Translations under genes and position numbers: made by a program
Origin: GCA-2728135 sp002728135
GTDB lineage: Bacteria > Pseudomonadota > Alphaproteobacteria > UBA828
Reading direction: 5' to 3'
DNA: 64,000 nucleotides
NCBI GenBank assembly: GCA_963997635.1
Contig: CAXEND010000002.1
Location: 152,539 to 216,538, forward strand
In this document: positions 44,275 through 52,033 of the stretch, piece by piece
How positions within the stretch are numbered: position 1 is the stretch's first letter
Layout: each line of letters starts with the position of its first letter
The notes under the pieces: model-generated
The model's database searches: none
What the model saw: the letters and a program-made list of their open reading frames with translations, nothing else
What the model was told of the DNA's origin: nothing

Positions 44275-45154
44275 TAATTTATTTAAATTTATGCGTTATC
44301 TAATAGAGGCTATAATAACCCAACTTTTGTTTATTACCCTTTCAAAAATTCCCTTGCCTCTAGCCTCTTGGGTTACTGGGGCAGTTTTAAGTTTCCTCGG
44401 GCCAAAATTAAAAGCCCACTCACGAGCTTACAAACAATTATCTATGGCCATGCCATCGCTTAATAACACTCAAGTTGAAGAAATATTATCGTCAATGTGG
44501 TGGCATCTTGGTAGGCTTCTTGGGGAATATCCAAATTTGCCAAAACTAAGCATAAAAAATAAAAACCAATTCATAGAGATAGTTGGTATAGAGCATATAA
44601 AAACTGCAAAAGAAGACCCAAAAGGTGCAATTTTCATGACAGGCCATATTGGGAATTGGGAATTAATTGGTAACGTCTTAAACGATGAAGGTTTAAACTT
44701 AGCTGCAGTTTACAGAGCAGCAAACAATCCGATTGTTAACTATTTGATTAACCGTATTAGAGGTAGAACTATAAAACACCTTTTTCCCAAGGGAAAAGAA
44801 GGGGCGAGAAGCTTAATTCGTCATCTTAAGTCTGGCGGACAAGTATGTATGCTTGTAGATCAGAAAATGAATGATGGTATATCACTTTCTTTTTTTAATA
44901 ATGAAGCCATGACAGCTCCTGCACTAGCAGAACTAGCACTAAAGTATAATTGCAGTGTTTGGCCAATAAGAGTTGAGAGACTAAAAAACGTAAAATTCAG
45001 GGTAACAGTATACCCTTCATTAGAGGTGACTAAAACAGACAATCACAACGAGGATGTTGTTCGCCTTATGCAAAAAGCAACAACACAACTAGAGAATTGG
45101 ATTTCTGAAAGACCTGAACAGTGGTTATGGCCTCATCGGCGGTGGGGGAATTAA
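44264..45154 (+). CDS. lpxL: Lipid A late acyltransferase (LpxL/HtrB family)
   Basis: Transfers a secondary acyl chain from acyl-ACP to Kdo-lipid A. 296 residues, with an N-terminal membrane helix and the acyltransferase motif HIGNWE (His128 to Glu133, HX4E) in FMTGHIGNWELIGN. RSLIRHLKSGGQVCMLVDQKM and a C-terminal RPEQWLWPHRRWG complete the family pattern. LpxL and LpxM cannot be separated here. Its last 30 bases overlap, tail to tail, the end of the M23 peptidase gene. Confidence 0.91.
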   Translation: MPANNLFKFMRYLIEAIITQLLFITLSKIPLPLASWVTGAVLSFLGPKLKAHSRAYKQLSMAMPSLNNTQVEEILSSMWWHLGRLLGEYPNLPKLSIKNKNQFIEIVGIEHIKTAKEDPKGAIFMTGHIGNWELIGNVLNDEGLNLAAVYRAANNPIVNYLINRIRGRTIKHLFPKGKEGARSLIRHLKSGGQVCMLVDQKMNDGISLSFFNNEAMTAPALAELALKYNCSVWPIRVERLKNVKFRVTVYPSLEVTKTDNHNEDVVRLMQKATTQLENWISERPEQWLWPHRRWGN

Positions 45155-45982
45155 GATTTCAGGCATTGGATCAACTAATAATTGTGGATCAAGTCTCTGA
45201 TCAAACCAATTAACTCTCCAGTCAAGATGTGGCCCTGTAACTCTTCCAGTAGCACCAATTTCTCCTATAATTTGACCTTTTATAACTCTCTGTCCAACTG
45301 TCACTTCTAATTTTGATAGATGCAAAAAACTTGAGGATATTCCATGTCCATGATCGATAATTATGGTTCCGCCAGAAAAATAAAAATCATTCTCTGATAA
45401 CACTACCACTCCACCTGCAGGTGATATAACTGGTCTTCCAACTGGTGCAGCAATATCAACACCAAAATGTGGGCTCCTAAGTTCACCATTTAAAATTCTT
45501 TGGGATCCATACACTCCAGAGATACGACCTAATACTGGCCAAATAAAACCTTCCTTAAAATCTGACCAAGATGAAGCCCTTGTTCTAACATCTTTTATTT
45601 TTTTTTGTTCTTCTTTGATTTTATTCAATATACTTTTTGGTGGGTTAACTTTATCTGGATGCAGGCCATCAATTCTTTGAACATCGTAGATCCTTTTTAA
45701 AACCTTGATGTTATGGTTTTCCATTTGTCCACTTGCATCTACAACAGAAATTTTTATTTCTTCTGAACGATACCCCAAACCAAAAGTAAATATTCCACCA
45801 TCAGTAAGAAGTAGTTTCTTTTCACCAGCCTTAACAGTACTTTTTAATGGAGCTTTTCCAGTAATTAACGATCCCTCTAAAAATTCTCCTTTAAGCTCTA
45901 TAGCCAATGCATTCATCGAGAAAATTACTAAGACCATGATTATTAATGAATTACACAGAAATGGATAGTTTAGTTTTATCAA
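45125..45982 (-). CDS. M23-family peptidase, exported
   Basis: Predicted periplasmic zinc endopeptidase acting on peptidoglycan cross-links, or its regulator. Signal-like N-terminus (about residues 7-27, SLIIMVLVIFSMNALA), then a beta-rich region and the LytM domain with HFGVDIAAPVGRPV (His and Asp ligands), IIIDHGHGISSSFLHLSKLE (HxH region) and TGPHLDWRVNW. All LytM zinc ligands appear present, so it is probably active. The start overlaps the xseA stop (ATGA) and the 3' end overlaps lpxL on the other strand by 30 bases. Confidence 0.92.
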   Translation of the reverse strand: MIKLNYPFLCNSLIIMVLVIFSMNALAIELKGEFLEGSLITGKAPLKSTVKAGEKKLLLTDGGIFTFGLGYRSEEIKISVVDASGQMENHNIKVLKRIYDVQRIDGLHPDKVNPPKSILNKIKEEQKKIKDVRTRASSWSDFKEGFIWPVLGRISGVYGSQRILNGELRSPHFGVDIAAPVGRPVISPAGGVVVLSENDFYFSGGTIIIDHGHGISSSFLHLSKLEVTVGQRVIKGQIIGEIGATGRVTGPHLDWRVNWFDQRLDPQLLVDPMPEILIPPPPMRP

Positions 45983-47469
45983 AGTAGCTTTCCCTGTTTA
46001 TCATCATTTTTATCTTTGGATTGTTTTTTGCCAGATGAAAGTTTCTGATATGTTTTTGGAACTTTGCCCTCATTTATCGTAATAGTAGTTATAATTCCAT
46101 CATGAAACTCAACAAGCAGCTTAGAGCCAGTATCTAGTGATTGTGCAGAAGAAACTAGATGTTTATTTTTATTTCTTACTACCGTAAAACCACGAGCTAA
46201 AACACTACGATACGATAGGTTTTCTAAAAGTCTCTTTTTAACACTCAATTTTTCGGAATTCTCATTAATATTTTTCAAAATTATTTCATTTAAAATTACT
46301 GCTTGCTTCTCTAAACTTTCATGTCTTGCAATGATTGATTGAGTTGGTAGTTGATTTACTAACCTATAAGATCGATCATTAAAGATTTGAGTTTTAAATG
46401 AAATAACCTGGCGTGGGTGTGAAACCCTGAGACCCATTAAAGATTTGTTTTTACTAATAATGTCTCTCTTAACTTCTCTATTAAGACTTTCAGATTGGAT
46501 TTCTAATTGATGGCTAACTGAACCGAGAATAGATTCAGCATCGGGGAGTCCTCTTAACAAACCAGCCATAAAGGTGGTTTTGTTTACAATATTATTTCCA
46601 ATTGAAATAAACAATCTGCTTTCTCTATCGGCTAATCTAGATAAAAGTTGCCTACGCTCTGGAACTGCCATTTCTGCTGCAGCACTGGGTGTAGGAGCCC
46701 GTCGATCGGCAACTAAATCTATTAATGTTGTATCTGTTTCGTGTCCTACTGCAGAAATTACGGGTATAATACTTTCAGCTACAGCACGAACTACTTCTTC
46801 TTCATTAAAGGCCCAAAGATCCTCGATGCTACCACCACCACGGGCAACAATTATAAGGTCAGGTTTTCGTATATTTCTGTCAGAATCCAGAGCATTAAAC
46901 CCCCGAATCGCATTACTAACATCTCCTGCAGCAGTCTGACCCTGAACCGAGGCTGGCCAGAGTATGATATTACTTGGCAAACGATCTTCAATACGATGCA
47001 AAATATCCTTTATCACCGCACCATTAGGTGAGGTTACTACACCAATTACATAGGGAATAAACGGTAAGGGTTTTTTTAAATCTGCATCAAACAACCCTTC
47101 ACTAGAAAACTTTCGTTTTCTTTCTTCTAGTAGTTTTAAGAGGGCTCCCTCTCCTGCAGGCTCAAGCTCTTCTATAACAATGCTGTAATTAGAATGTGGG
47201 GGATAAACATTAATTTTTCCACTAACAATAACTTCCATACCATCTTCGGGTAAATGCTTAAGTTTCTTGATAGTCGATCGCCAACACCTAGCCTCAATCT
47301 TTGCATGCTGATCTTTTAAAGAGAAAAATAACCCAGATTTATATTCTTTTAAGCCAGATATTTCACCACGAATTCTAACCCAATCCAGATTCTCCTCTAC
47401 AGTCCTTTTTATAACACCCGAAAATTCTGAAACTGACCATATAGGAAAATTTTCACTATTATTATCCAT
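45979..47469 (-). CDS. xseA: Exodeoxyribonuclease VII large subunit
   Basis: Catalytic subunit of the single-strand-specific exonuclease VII. About 496 residues. N-terminal OB fold (WVRIRGEISGLKEYKSGLFFSLKD), catalytic region with GVVTSPNGAVIKDILHRI, ILWPASVQG, LIIVARGGGSIEDLWAFNEE and ISAVGHETDTTLIDLVADRRAPTPSAAAE, then a long coiled-coil region and a late RGFTVVRN strand. ATG 47469 is chosen; a GTG 12 codons earlier (47505) is in frame. XseB is not in the window. It is divergent from purD across about 110 bases. Confidence 0.95.
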   Translation of the reverse strand: MDNNSENFPIWSVSEFSGVIKRTVEENLDWVRIRGEISGLKEYKSGLFFSLKDQHAKIEARCWRSTIKKLKHLPEDGMEVIVSGKINVYPPHSNYSIVIEELEPAGEGALLKLLEERKRKFSSEGLFDADLKKPLPFIPYVIGVVTSPNGAVIKDILHRIEDRLPSNIILWPASVQGQTAAGDVSNAIRGFNALDSDRNIRKPDLIIVARGGGSIEDLWAFNEEEVVRAVAESIIPVISAVGHETDTTLIDLVADRRAPTPSAAAEMAVPERRQLLSRLADRESRLFISIGNNIVNKTTFMAGLLRGLPDAESILGSVSHQLEIQSESLNREVKRDIISKNKSLMGLRVSHPRQVISFKTQIFNDRSYRLVNQLPTQSIIARHESLEKQAVILNEIILKNINENSEKLSVKKRLLENLSYRSVLARGFTVVRNKNKHLVSSAQSLDTGSKLLVEFHDGIITTITINEGKVPKTYQKLSSGKKQSKDKNDDKQGKLL

Positions 47470-47588
47470 AAGTGGTGCTTCCGTGTTTATGATTCTATTT
47501 AACACTATCTATGTTTTACAACTCTTAACTATAACATTAGACTGAAAATAATCTGTTAACAACGTAACAAAATAACTAGGAGTAGCCG

Positions 47589-48854
47589 ATGAAGATACTT
47601 GTTATTGGTTCTGGTGGAAGAGAGCACGTCCTTTGCTGGTTACTTGGTTCTTCATCTTTGGTTAATCAAATTTTTTGTGCTCCAGGAAATGCAGGCATTT
47701 CCAATGATGGTTTGTGCGTAGACATTGACCCCATGAATTTTGATAAAATAACCGATTTTTGTAAGTCAAATAATATTGACCTTGTAGTAGTTGGACCAGA
47801 AGCACCTTTAGTTGCTGGTATAGTTGATCACTTGGAATCTGCAGGAATAGCATGCTTTGGTCCTAATGCTGAAGCAGCTAAGTTAGAGGGCTCAAAAATA
47901 TTTATGAAGGAACTTTGTGATAGTCATAATATTCCAACGGCAAAATGGGGTAAATTTGATAACTTTGAGTCTGCTAAAAACTATATTGAACTGAATGGAG
48001 CACCCATAGTTGTTAAAGCTGATGGATTGGCAGCAGGAAAAGGAGTTATAGTTGCAACTAATACTAAAGAAGCAATTAAAGCAGCAGAATCTATGTTTAA
48101 TGGTGCATTCGGGTCAGCTGGATCTACAGTTCTAATTGAAGAATGTTTAGTTGGTGAAGAAGCCAGTTTTTTTGCTATAGTAGATGGTAAGAATGTTCTT
48201 CCATTAGCTACCGCACAGGATCATAAACGTATAGGAGAAAAAGACACTGGTCTGAATACTGGGGGAATGGGTGCTTACTCACCAGCACCCATTTTATCTG
48301 AGAGTTTATGCATAACAGTACAAGAACAAATCATTAACCCATTAATTCAAGGCTTGGCTATGAAAGGTATTGAATTCAAAGGTGTATTTTATGCAGGCTT
48401 AATGATCACAAAAAATGGGCCTAAGTTATTAGAGGTAAACGTTCGCTTCGGTGACCCAGAATGCCAAGCAGTGCTTCCAAGATTGAAGTCAGACTTACTA
48501 CCTGCACTTTTGGCTTCCAGAGACGGCGAATTAAAAAATATATCCCTTCAATGGCGTGAAGAGTCTGCAATCTGCGTTGTCATGTCAAGCAAAGGGTATC
48601 CCGAAAAATATACTACTGGAAATGTAATTAAAGGGCTAGAAAATGCTGCAGACAATGAGACAATTATTTTTCATGCCGGAACAAAATTGCAAGGACCTGA
48701 CATTGTATCAGACGGGGGGCGCGTTCTTGGTATTTCCGCACTTGGCTCAAGCTTAGAAATTGCACAAAAACGTGCCTATAACACTATAGATAAAATAGAT
48801 TGGCCTCAAGGATATTACAGAAAAGATATTGGATGGAGAGCAATAAATAACTGA
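47589..48854 (+). CDS. purD: Phosphoribosylamine-glycine ligase
   Basis: ATP-grasp enzyme of purine synthesis that joins glycine to phosphoribosylamine. 421 residues. It starts MKILVIGSGGREHVLCW (1-17), then GPEAPLVAGIVDHL, ATP-grasp IVVKADGLAAGKGVIVA, and the metal/substrate site EVNVRFGDPECQAVLPRL. The ribosome-binding site AGGAG is well placed. Its stop lies four bases from the convergent tadA stop. Confidence 0.97.
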   Translation: MKILVIGSGGREHVLCWLLGSSSLVNQIFCAPGNAGISNDGLCVDIDPMNFDKITDFCKSNNIDLVVVGPEAPLVAGIVDHLESAGIACFGPNAEAAKLEGSKIFMKELCDSHNIPTAKWGKFDNFESAKNYIELNGAPIVVKADGLAAGKGVIVATNTKEAIKAAESMFNGAFGSAGSTVLIEECLVGEEASFFAIVDGKNVLPLATAQDHKRIGEKDTGLNTGGMGAYSPAPILSESLCITVQEQIINPLIQGLAMKGIEFKGVFYAGLMITKNGPKLLEVNVRFGDPECQAVLPRLKSDLLPALLASRDGELKNISLQWREESAICVVMSSKGYPEKYTTGNVIKGLENAADNETIIFHAGTKLQGPDIVSDGGRVLGISALGSSLEIAQKRAYNTIDKIDWPQGYYRKDIGWRAINN

Positions 48855-48858
48855 TTAA

Positions 48859-49311
48859 CTAGCGTCGTTCTTTAAAAAATTTTCTTAGCAAATCCTGTGA
48901 CTCTTCTTCCCTTATTCCTACATATATTTCAGGCTTATGGTTGCAACTTTTATGTGAAAAAACTCTTGATCCATTTTCAACTCCCCCTCCCTTTCTATCT
49001 TCAGTAGCAAAATATAGCCTCCTAATTCTAGCCAAAGAAATTGCCTTTGCACACATGGCACAAGGCTCCAAAGTTACATAAATATCACAATTTTTTAGTC
49101 TAGGAGTTTGCATTAAACGTGCCGCTTCCCTTAAAGCTAATATCTCAGCATGTGCTGTCGGGTCTTTATAACTTTCCACTCGATTACCATGGCTTGACAG
49201 AACAGCTCCATTCACGCTGTTAACAATTACAGCACCAACAGGAACTTCTCCCATTTGCGATGCCTCTCTCGCCTCTGCTATTGCAAGTTTCATATGGTTT
49301 ATGCTGACCAT
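48859..49311 (-). CDS. tadA: tRNA-specific adenosine deaminase
   Basis: Converts the wobble adenosine of tRNA-Arg(ACG) to inosine. 150 residues. Zinc-site motifs are TAHAEILAL (His54, Glu56 as proton shuttle) and LEPCAMCAKA (Cys84, Cys87). The tail KGGGVENGSRVFSHKSCNHKPEIYVG resembles the RNA-binding part of TadA rather than cytosine deaminases. An internal ATG at codon 7 (MKLAIAEA) is the alternative start. It is cotranscribed with, or downstream of, the marR gene (18 bases). Confidence 0.94.
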   Translation of the reverse strand: MVSINHMKLAIAEAREASQMGEVPVGAVIVNSVNGAVLSSHGNRVESYKDPTAHAEILALREAARLMQTPRLKNCDIYVTLEPCAMCAKAISLARIRRLYFATEDRKGGGVENGSRVFSHKSCNHKPEIYVGIREEESQDLLRKFFKERR

Positions 49312-49329
49312 AATATATTTTTCCTGTTA

Positions 49330-49800
49330 CTACTGAATATTTATTTTTGCATTTACGGAAAGATTGAGTGAGTTAGTCAAGGCTTCTTTATTCTCTTGTC
49401 CCAATATCTTACTGATCTGATTTTGAATCTCACGCCATTGAGGTAAAGCCATTTCCAACACTTCACTACCATCCTCAGTTAATACTAAAATACGTCTCCT
49501 TTTATCATTTCCTGACCTTACTGCGATTAGTCCTCGACGTATTAGTGGTCTGATATTTCGTGTTAATGTTGTCCTATCAAGACCAAGCAAATCTGCCATA
49601 TCCGTTAAAGTAGAATTTCCATCAAACTTCAATGTTGCAAGTAAAGCAAACTGACTAATACGTAACCCTGAGTCTCGAAGAGCATCATCATAGGCCTTAG
49701 TAATCTTCCTTGATGCAATTCTAATCATTGTGCAGAAACAGATTTTAGCTATATAAGCTTGCTCGTCTGGGTTAATATTAAAATTGTTTTTTATACTCAT
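49330..49800 (-). CDS. MarR-family transcriptional regulator
   Basis: Winged-helix dimeric regulator of 156 residues. The pattern is LRISQFALLATLKFDGNSTLTDMADLLGLDRTTLTRNIRPLIRRGLI (about 45-91), with the recognition helix around DRTTLTRNI and the wing VRSGNDKRRRILVLTEDG (about 93-110). Such proteins usually bind a palindrome in their own promoter and release it on binding a small molecule. The divergent gap to the amidotransferase gene contains such a palindrome (49851-49877), so that gene and the regulator itself are the likely targets. Confidence 0.93.
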   Translation of the reverse strand: MSIKNNFNINPDEQAYIAKICFCTMIRIASRKITKAYDDALRDSGLRISQFALLATLKFDGNSTLTDMADLLGLDRTTLTRNIRPLIRRGLIAVRSGNDKRRRILVLTEDGSEVLEMALPQWREIQNQISKILGQENKEALTNSLNLSVNAKINIQ

Positions 49801-49850
49801 CTATTTTCTCATCAAAATTGTTGCCATTAATATAATGGATAAACTAAAAA

Positions 49851-49894
49851 CTAACTAAATAGTTAAAAATTAGTTAGCCTTAAATAACTAAATA
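49851..49894. promoter_or_regulatory. Candidate MarR operator in the marR/amidotransferase gap
   Basis: The divergent gap contains CTAACTAA (49851-49858) and TTAGTTAG (49870-49877), perfect eight-base inverted arms. A tighter palindrome, AACTA-AA-TAGTT (49853-49864), lies inside, and a second copy of TAACTAAATA at 49885-49894 stands 33 bases (about three helical turns) after the first at 49852. This is the architecture expected for cooperative MarR-type binding over both promoters. The region is AT-rich, so the repeats need a binding test. Confidence 0.5.
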
Positions 49895-49925
49895 TTATTG
49901 AGCTAAAATTAATATATAAAATATA

Positions 49926-50651
49926 ATGAAGAACAATTCTTTGCCACTAATTGGATTGACATTAGATCAAGAGTCCTCGGGTAGCTACTCTAGATACAAA
50001 TGGTATGCTATTAGAAAAAACTACTGTAGTGCTGTTACTAATGCTGGTGGTTTACCTATAGGAATCCCTCATGAAGTTGAACAGGCCAATGATTATCTTA
50101 ATATTGTTGACGGCCTTATAATTACTGGAGGTGCTTTTGACGTTGACCCTAGGATTTTTGGTGAAACCGATGTGCATAAATCTGTCGTAATAAAGGAAAA
50201 TCGAACTAATTTCGAAATAGAGATTACTAAACGTTCTTATGACTTAGGAATACCTGTTATGGGCATATGTGGTGGTCAACAACTTATGAATGTTGCCCTA
50301 GGAGGCACACTTATCCAGCATATTCCTGACAGAGAACAAGATAGTCTTGAACACGAGCAGACAAACCCTCGACATGAAACTAGTCATAGCGTACAAATCA
50401 ATTCTTCCTCTAAGCTAGGCAGTATAATTGGCAAAAAGAAAATACAAGTTAACAGTGCCCACCACCAAGCAGTAGATAAAGTTCCTCCTTGTCTAAACAT
50501 CAATGCGTTAGCTCCAGATGGCATCATAGAAGGTATAGAGGATCCATCACACCCTTGGTTTATAGGAATCCAATGGCACCCAGAATTCGAAATTACGAAA
50601 AGTGACAAAAGGATTTTTAGTTCATTTATCAAGGCAAGTAGAAATGAATGA
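49926..50651 (+). CDS. Class I glutamine amidotransferase-like hydrolase (PuuD family)
   Basis: Gamma-glutamyl-GABA hydrolase-type protein, peptidase C26 family, 241 residues. The catalytic nucleophile Cys lies in MGICGGQQLMNVALGG (about 113-128), and the His-Glu pair in IQWHPEFE (about 216-223). DGLIITGGAFDVDPRIFGE provides the oxyanion region. Relatives cleave gamma-glutamyl-amines from putrescine or ethanolamine utilisation. No other puu gene is present, so the substrate is open. It is divergent from marR, its likely regulator, and its stop overlaps the next gene's start. Confidence 0.9.
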   Translation: MKNNSLPLIGLTLDQESSGSYSRYKWYAIRKNYCSAVTNAGGLPIGIPHEVEQANDYLNIVDGLIITGGAFDVDPRIFGETDVHKSVVIKENRTNFEIEITKRSYDLGIPVMGICGGQQLMNVALGGTLIQHIPDREQDSLEHEQTNPRHETSHSVQINSSSKLGSIIGKKKIQVNSAHHQAVDKVPPCLNINALAPDGIIEGIEDPSHPWFIGIQWHPEFEITKSDKRIFSSFIKASRNE

Positions 50652-51423
50652 AGTAAAAGATTCAAAAGAAAGTCAGCTGACAAAAAATAATGGTGATCGA
50701 ATAGCTAAACGATTATCACGTGCTGGCATTTGTTCTAGGAGAGAAGCTGAAAGATTAATTTCTCAGGGACGAGTCAAAGTCAACGGGGTAACAATCAATA
50801 CACCAGCTACAATTATTTCAGAGGATTCCCGAATTTTAGTAGATAATAAGTTAGTTGCAAAACCCCGTGCAACAACTATGTGGATACATCATAAATGTTC
50901 AGGCGATATAGTTACTAGACATGATCCGCAAGGTCGAAGAACTATTTTTCAAAGCCTCCCTAAAGATATTGGATATATGATGACTGTAGGTAGATTAGAT
51001 ATTAATTCAGAAGGCTTAATACTTCTCACAAATGATGGTGGCTTAGCAAGAATTTTAGAATTACCAAAGACGGGATGGACCCGACGATATAGGGTTAGAG
51101 TTCACGGTAAACTAAATCCCATCAAATTAGAATCATTACAAAATGGCTGCACAATAAGTGGAATCCATTACGGTCCAATTAAAATAGTCAAAGAAACCAC
51201 CTCAGCAAGTTCAAATACTTGGCTAAGTGTAGCACTTAACGAAGGCAAAAATCGTGAGGTTCGAAGAGTCTTAGAACATTTTGGCCTTAAAGTTAATCGA
51301 CTAATAAGAGTTTCATATGGCCCCTTCCAATTAGGCAACCTTGCACAAGGAGAAAGTCGACAAATACCAAATAAAGTAATGGTTGATCAAATAGGGAATA
51401 AAATTTTGAATGGACTTATGTAA
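50644..51423 (+). CDS. rluB: 23S rRNA pseudouridine synthase, RluB/RsuA family
   Basis: Isomerises a uridine to pseudouridine in rRNA, probably position 2605 of 23S. 259 residues. The N-terminal S4 RNA-binding domain is RIAKRLSRAGICSRREAERL (about 19-38), and the catalytic Asp lies in VGRLDINSEGLILLTNDG (about 116-133). GKNREVRRVLEHFGLKVNRLIRVSYGPF is the family's last motif. ATG 50644 overlaps the previous stop by eight bases; the frame remains open for 14 codons upstream, but the S4 domain needs none of them. RluB and RsuA cannot be split with certainty. Confidence 0.9.
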   Translation: MNEVKDSKESQLTKNNGDRIAKRLSRAGICSRREAERLISQGRVKVNGVTINTPATIISEDSRILVDNKLVAKPRATTMWIHHKCSGDIVTRHDPQGRRTIFQSLPKDIGYMMTVGRLDINSEGLILLTNDGGLARILELPKTGWTRRYRVRVHGKLNPIKLESLQNGCTISGIHYGPIKIVKETTSASSNTWLSVALNEGKNREVRRVLEHFGLKVNRLIRVSYGPFQLGNLAQGESRQIPNKVMVDQIGNKILNGLM

Positions 51424-51444
51424 GGAATAATTAAGAAAATCAAG

Positions 51445-52020
51445 ATGCGTATTATTGGAGGAATCCGTAGGGGAAAAAAACTAGTTTCACCACAGGGCAG
51501 TATTACTCGCCCTACTTCAGAACGTAATCGAGAAGCAATATTTAATATACTAATGCATCATAGTTTTGACGCAATTCCAATAAAAGAGTCAAAAATACTC
51601 GACCTTTTTTCTGGGACTGGGGCTCTCGGTTTAGAAGCTTTATCCAGAGGGGCAAGAAAACTTATAGCAATAGAAGTAAATAATGATGCTATCGATTGTA
51701 TTAGTACAAACATAAAATCACTTGGTTTTACCGATAAAGCAAAAGTTATAAAAGCTGATGTATGCAAGTTGAGAGTTGCAAGAAATGATGAAAAGGGCTG
51801 CTCGTTTGTTTTTATTGACCCTCCTTATGGTGAAAATTTGGCACATATAGCCATCAATCAAGTTTCTTATGGAGGTTGGTTAAACTCAAGGGCAATTATT
51901 ATAATTGAACTATCTACCAAAGTTTTATTCTCACAGCCAAAAGGATTTACCCTTATTGATAAACGTGTCTATGGCAAAACACAGATTTTATTTCTTCAAG
52001 CCCCAGCAAATATAAATTGA
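51445..52020 (+). CDS. rsmD: 16S rRNA (guanine-966-N2)-methyltransferase
   Basis: Methylates G966 of 16S rRNA. 191 residues. The start is MRIIGGIRRGKKLVSPQG, then TRPTSERNREAIFNIL (about 22-37), SAM-binding LDLFSGTGALGLEALSRGA (about 53-71) and the catalytic FIDPPYGEN (about 127-135). It is 21 bases after rluB and convergent with mutL (13-base gap). The tadA-rluB-rsmD proximity is a known alphaproteobacterial arrangement, here interrupted by the marR/amidotransferase pair. Confidence 0.95.
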   Translation: MRIIGGIRRGKKLVSPQGSITRPTSERNREAIFNILMHHSFDAIPIKESKILDLFSGTGALGLEALSRGARKLIAIEVNNDAIDCISTNIKSLGFTDKAKVIKADVCKLRVARNDEKGCSFVFIDPPYGENLAHIAINQVSYGGWLNSRAIIIIELSTKVLFSQPKGFTLIDKRVYGKTQILFLQAPANIN

Positions 52021-52033
52021 ATAAATATTAACA

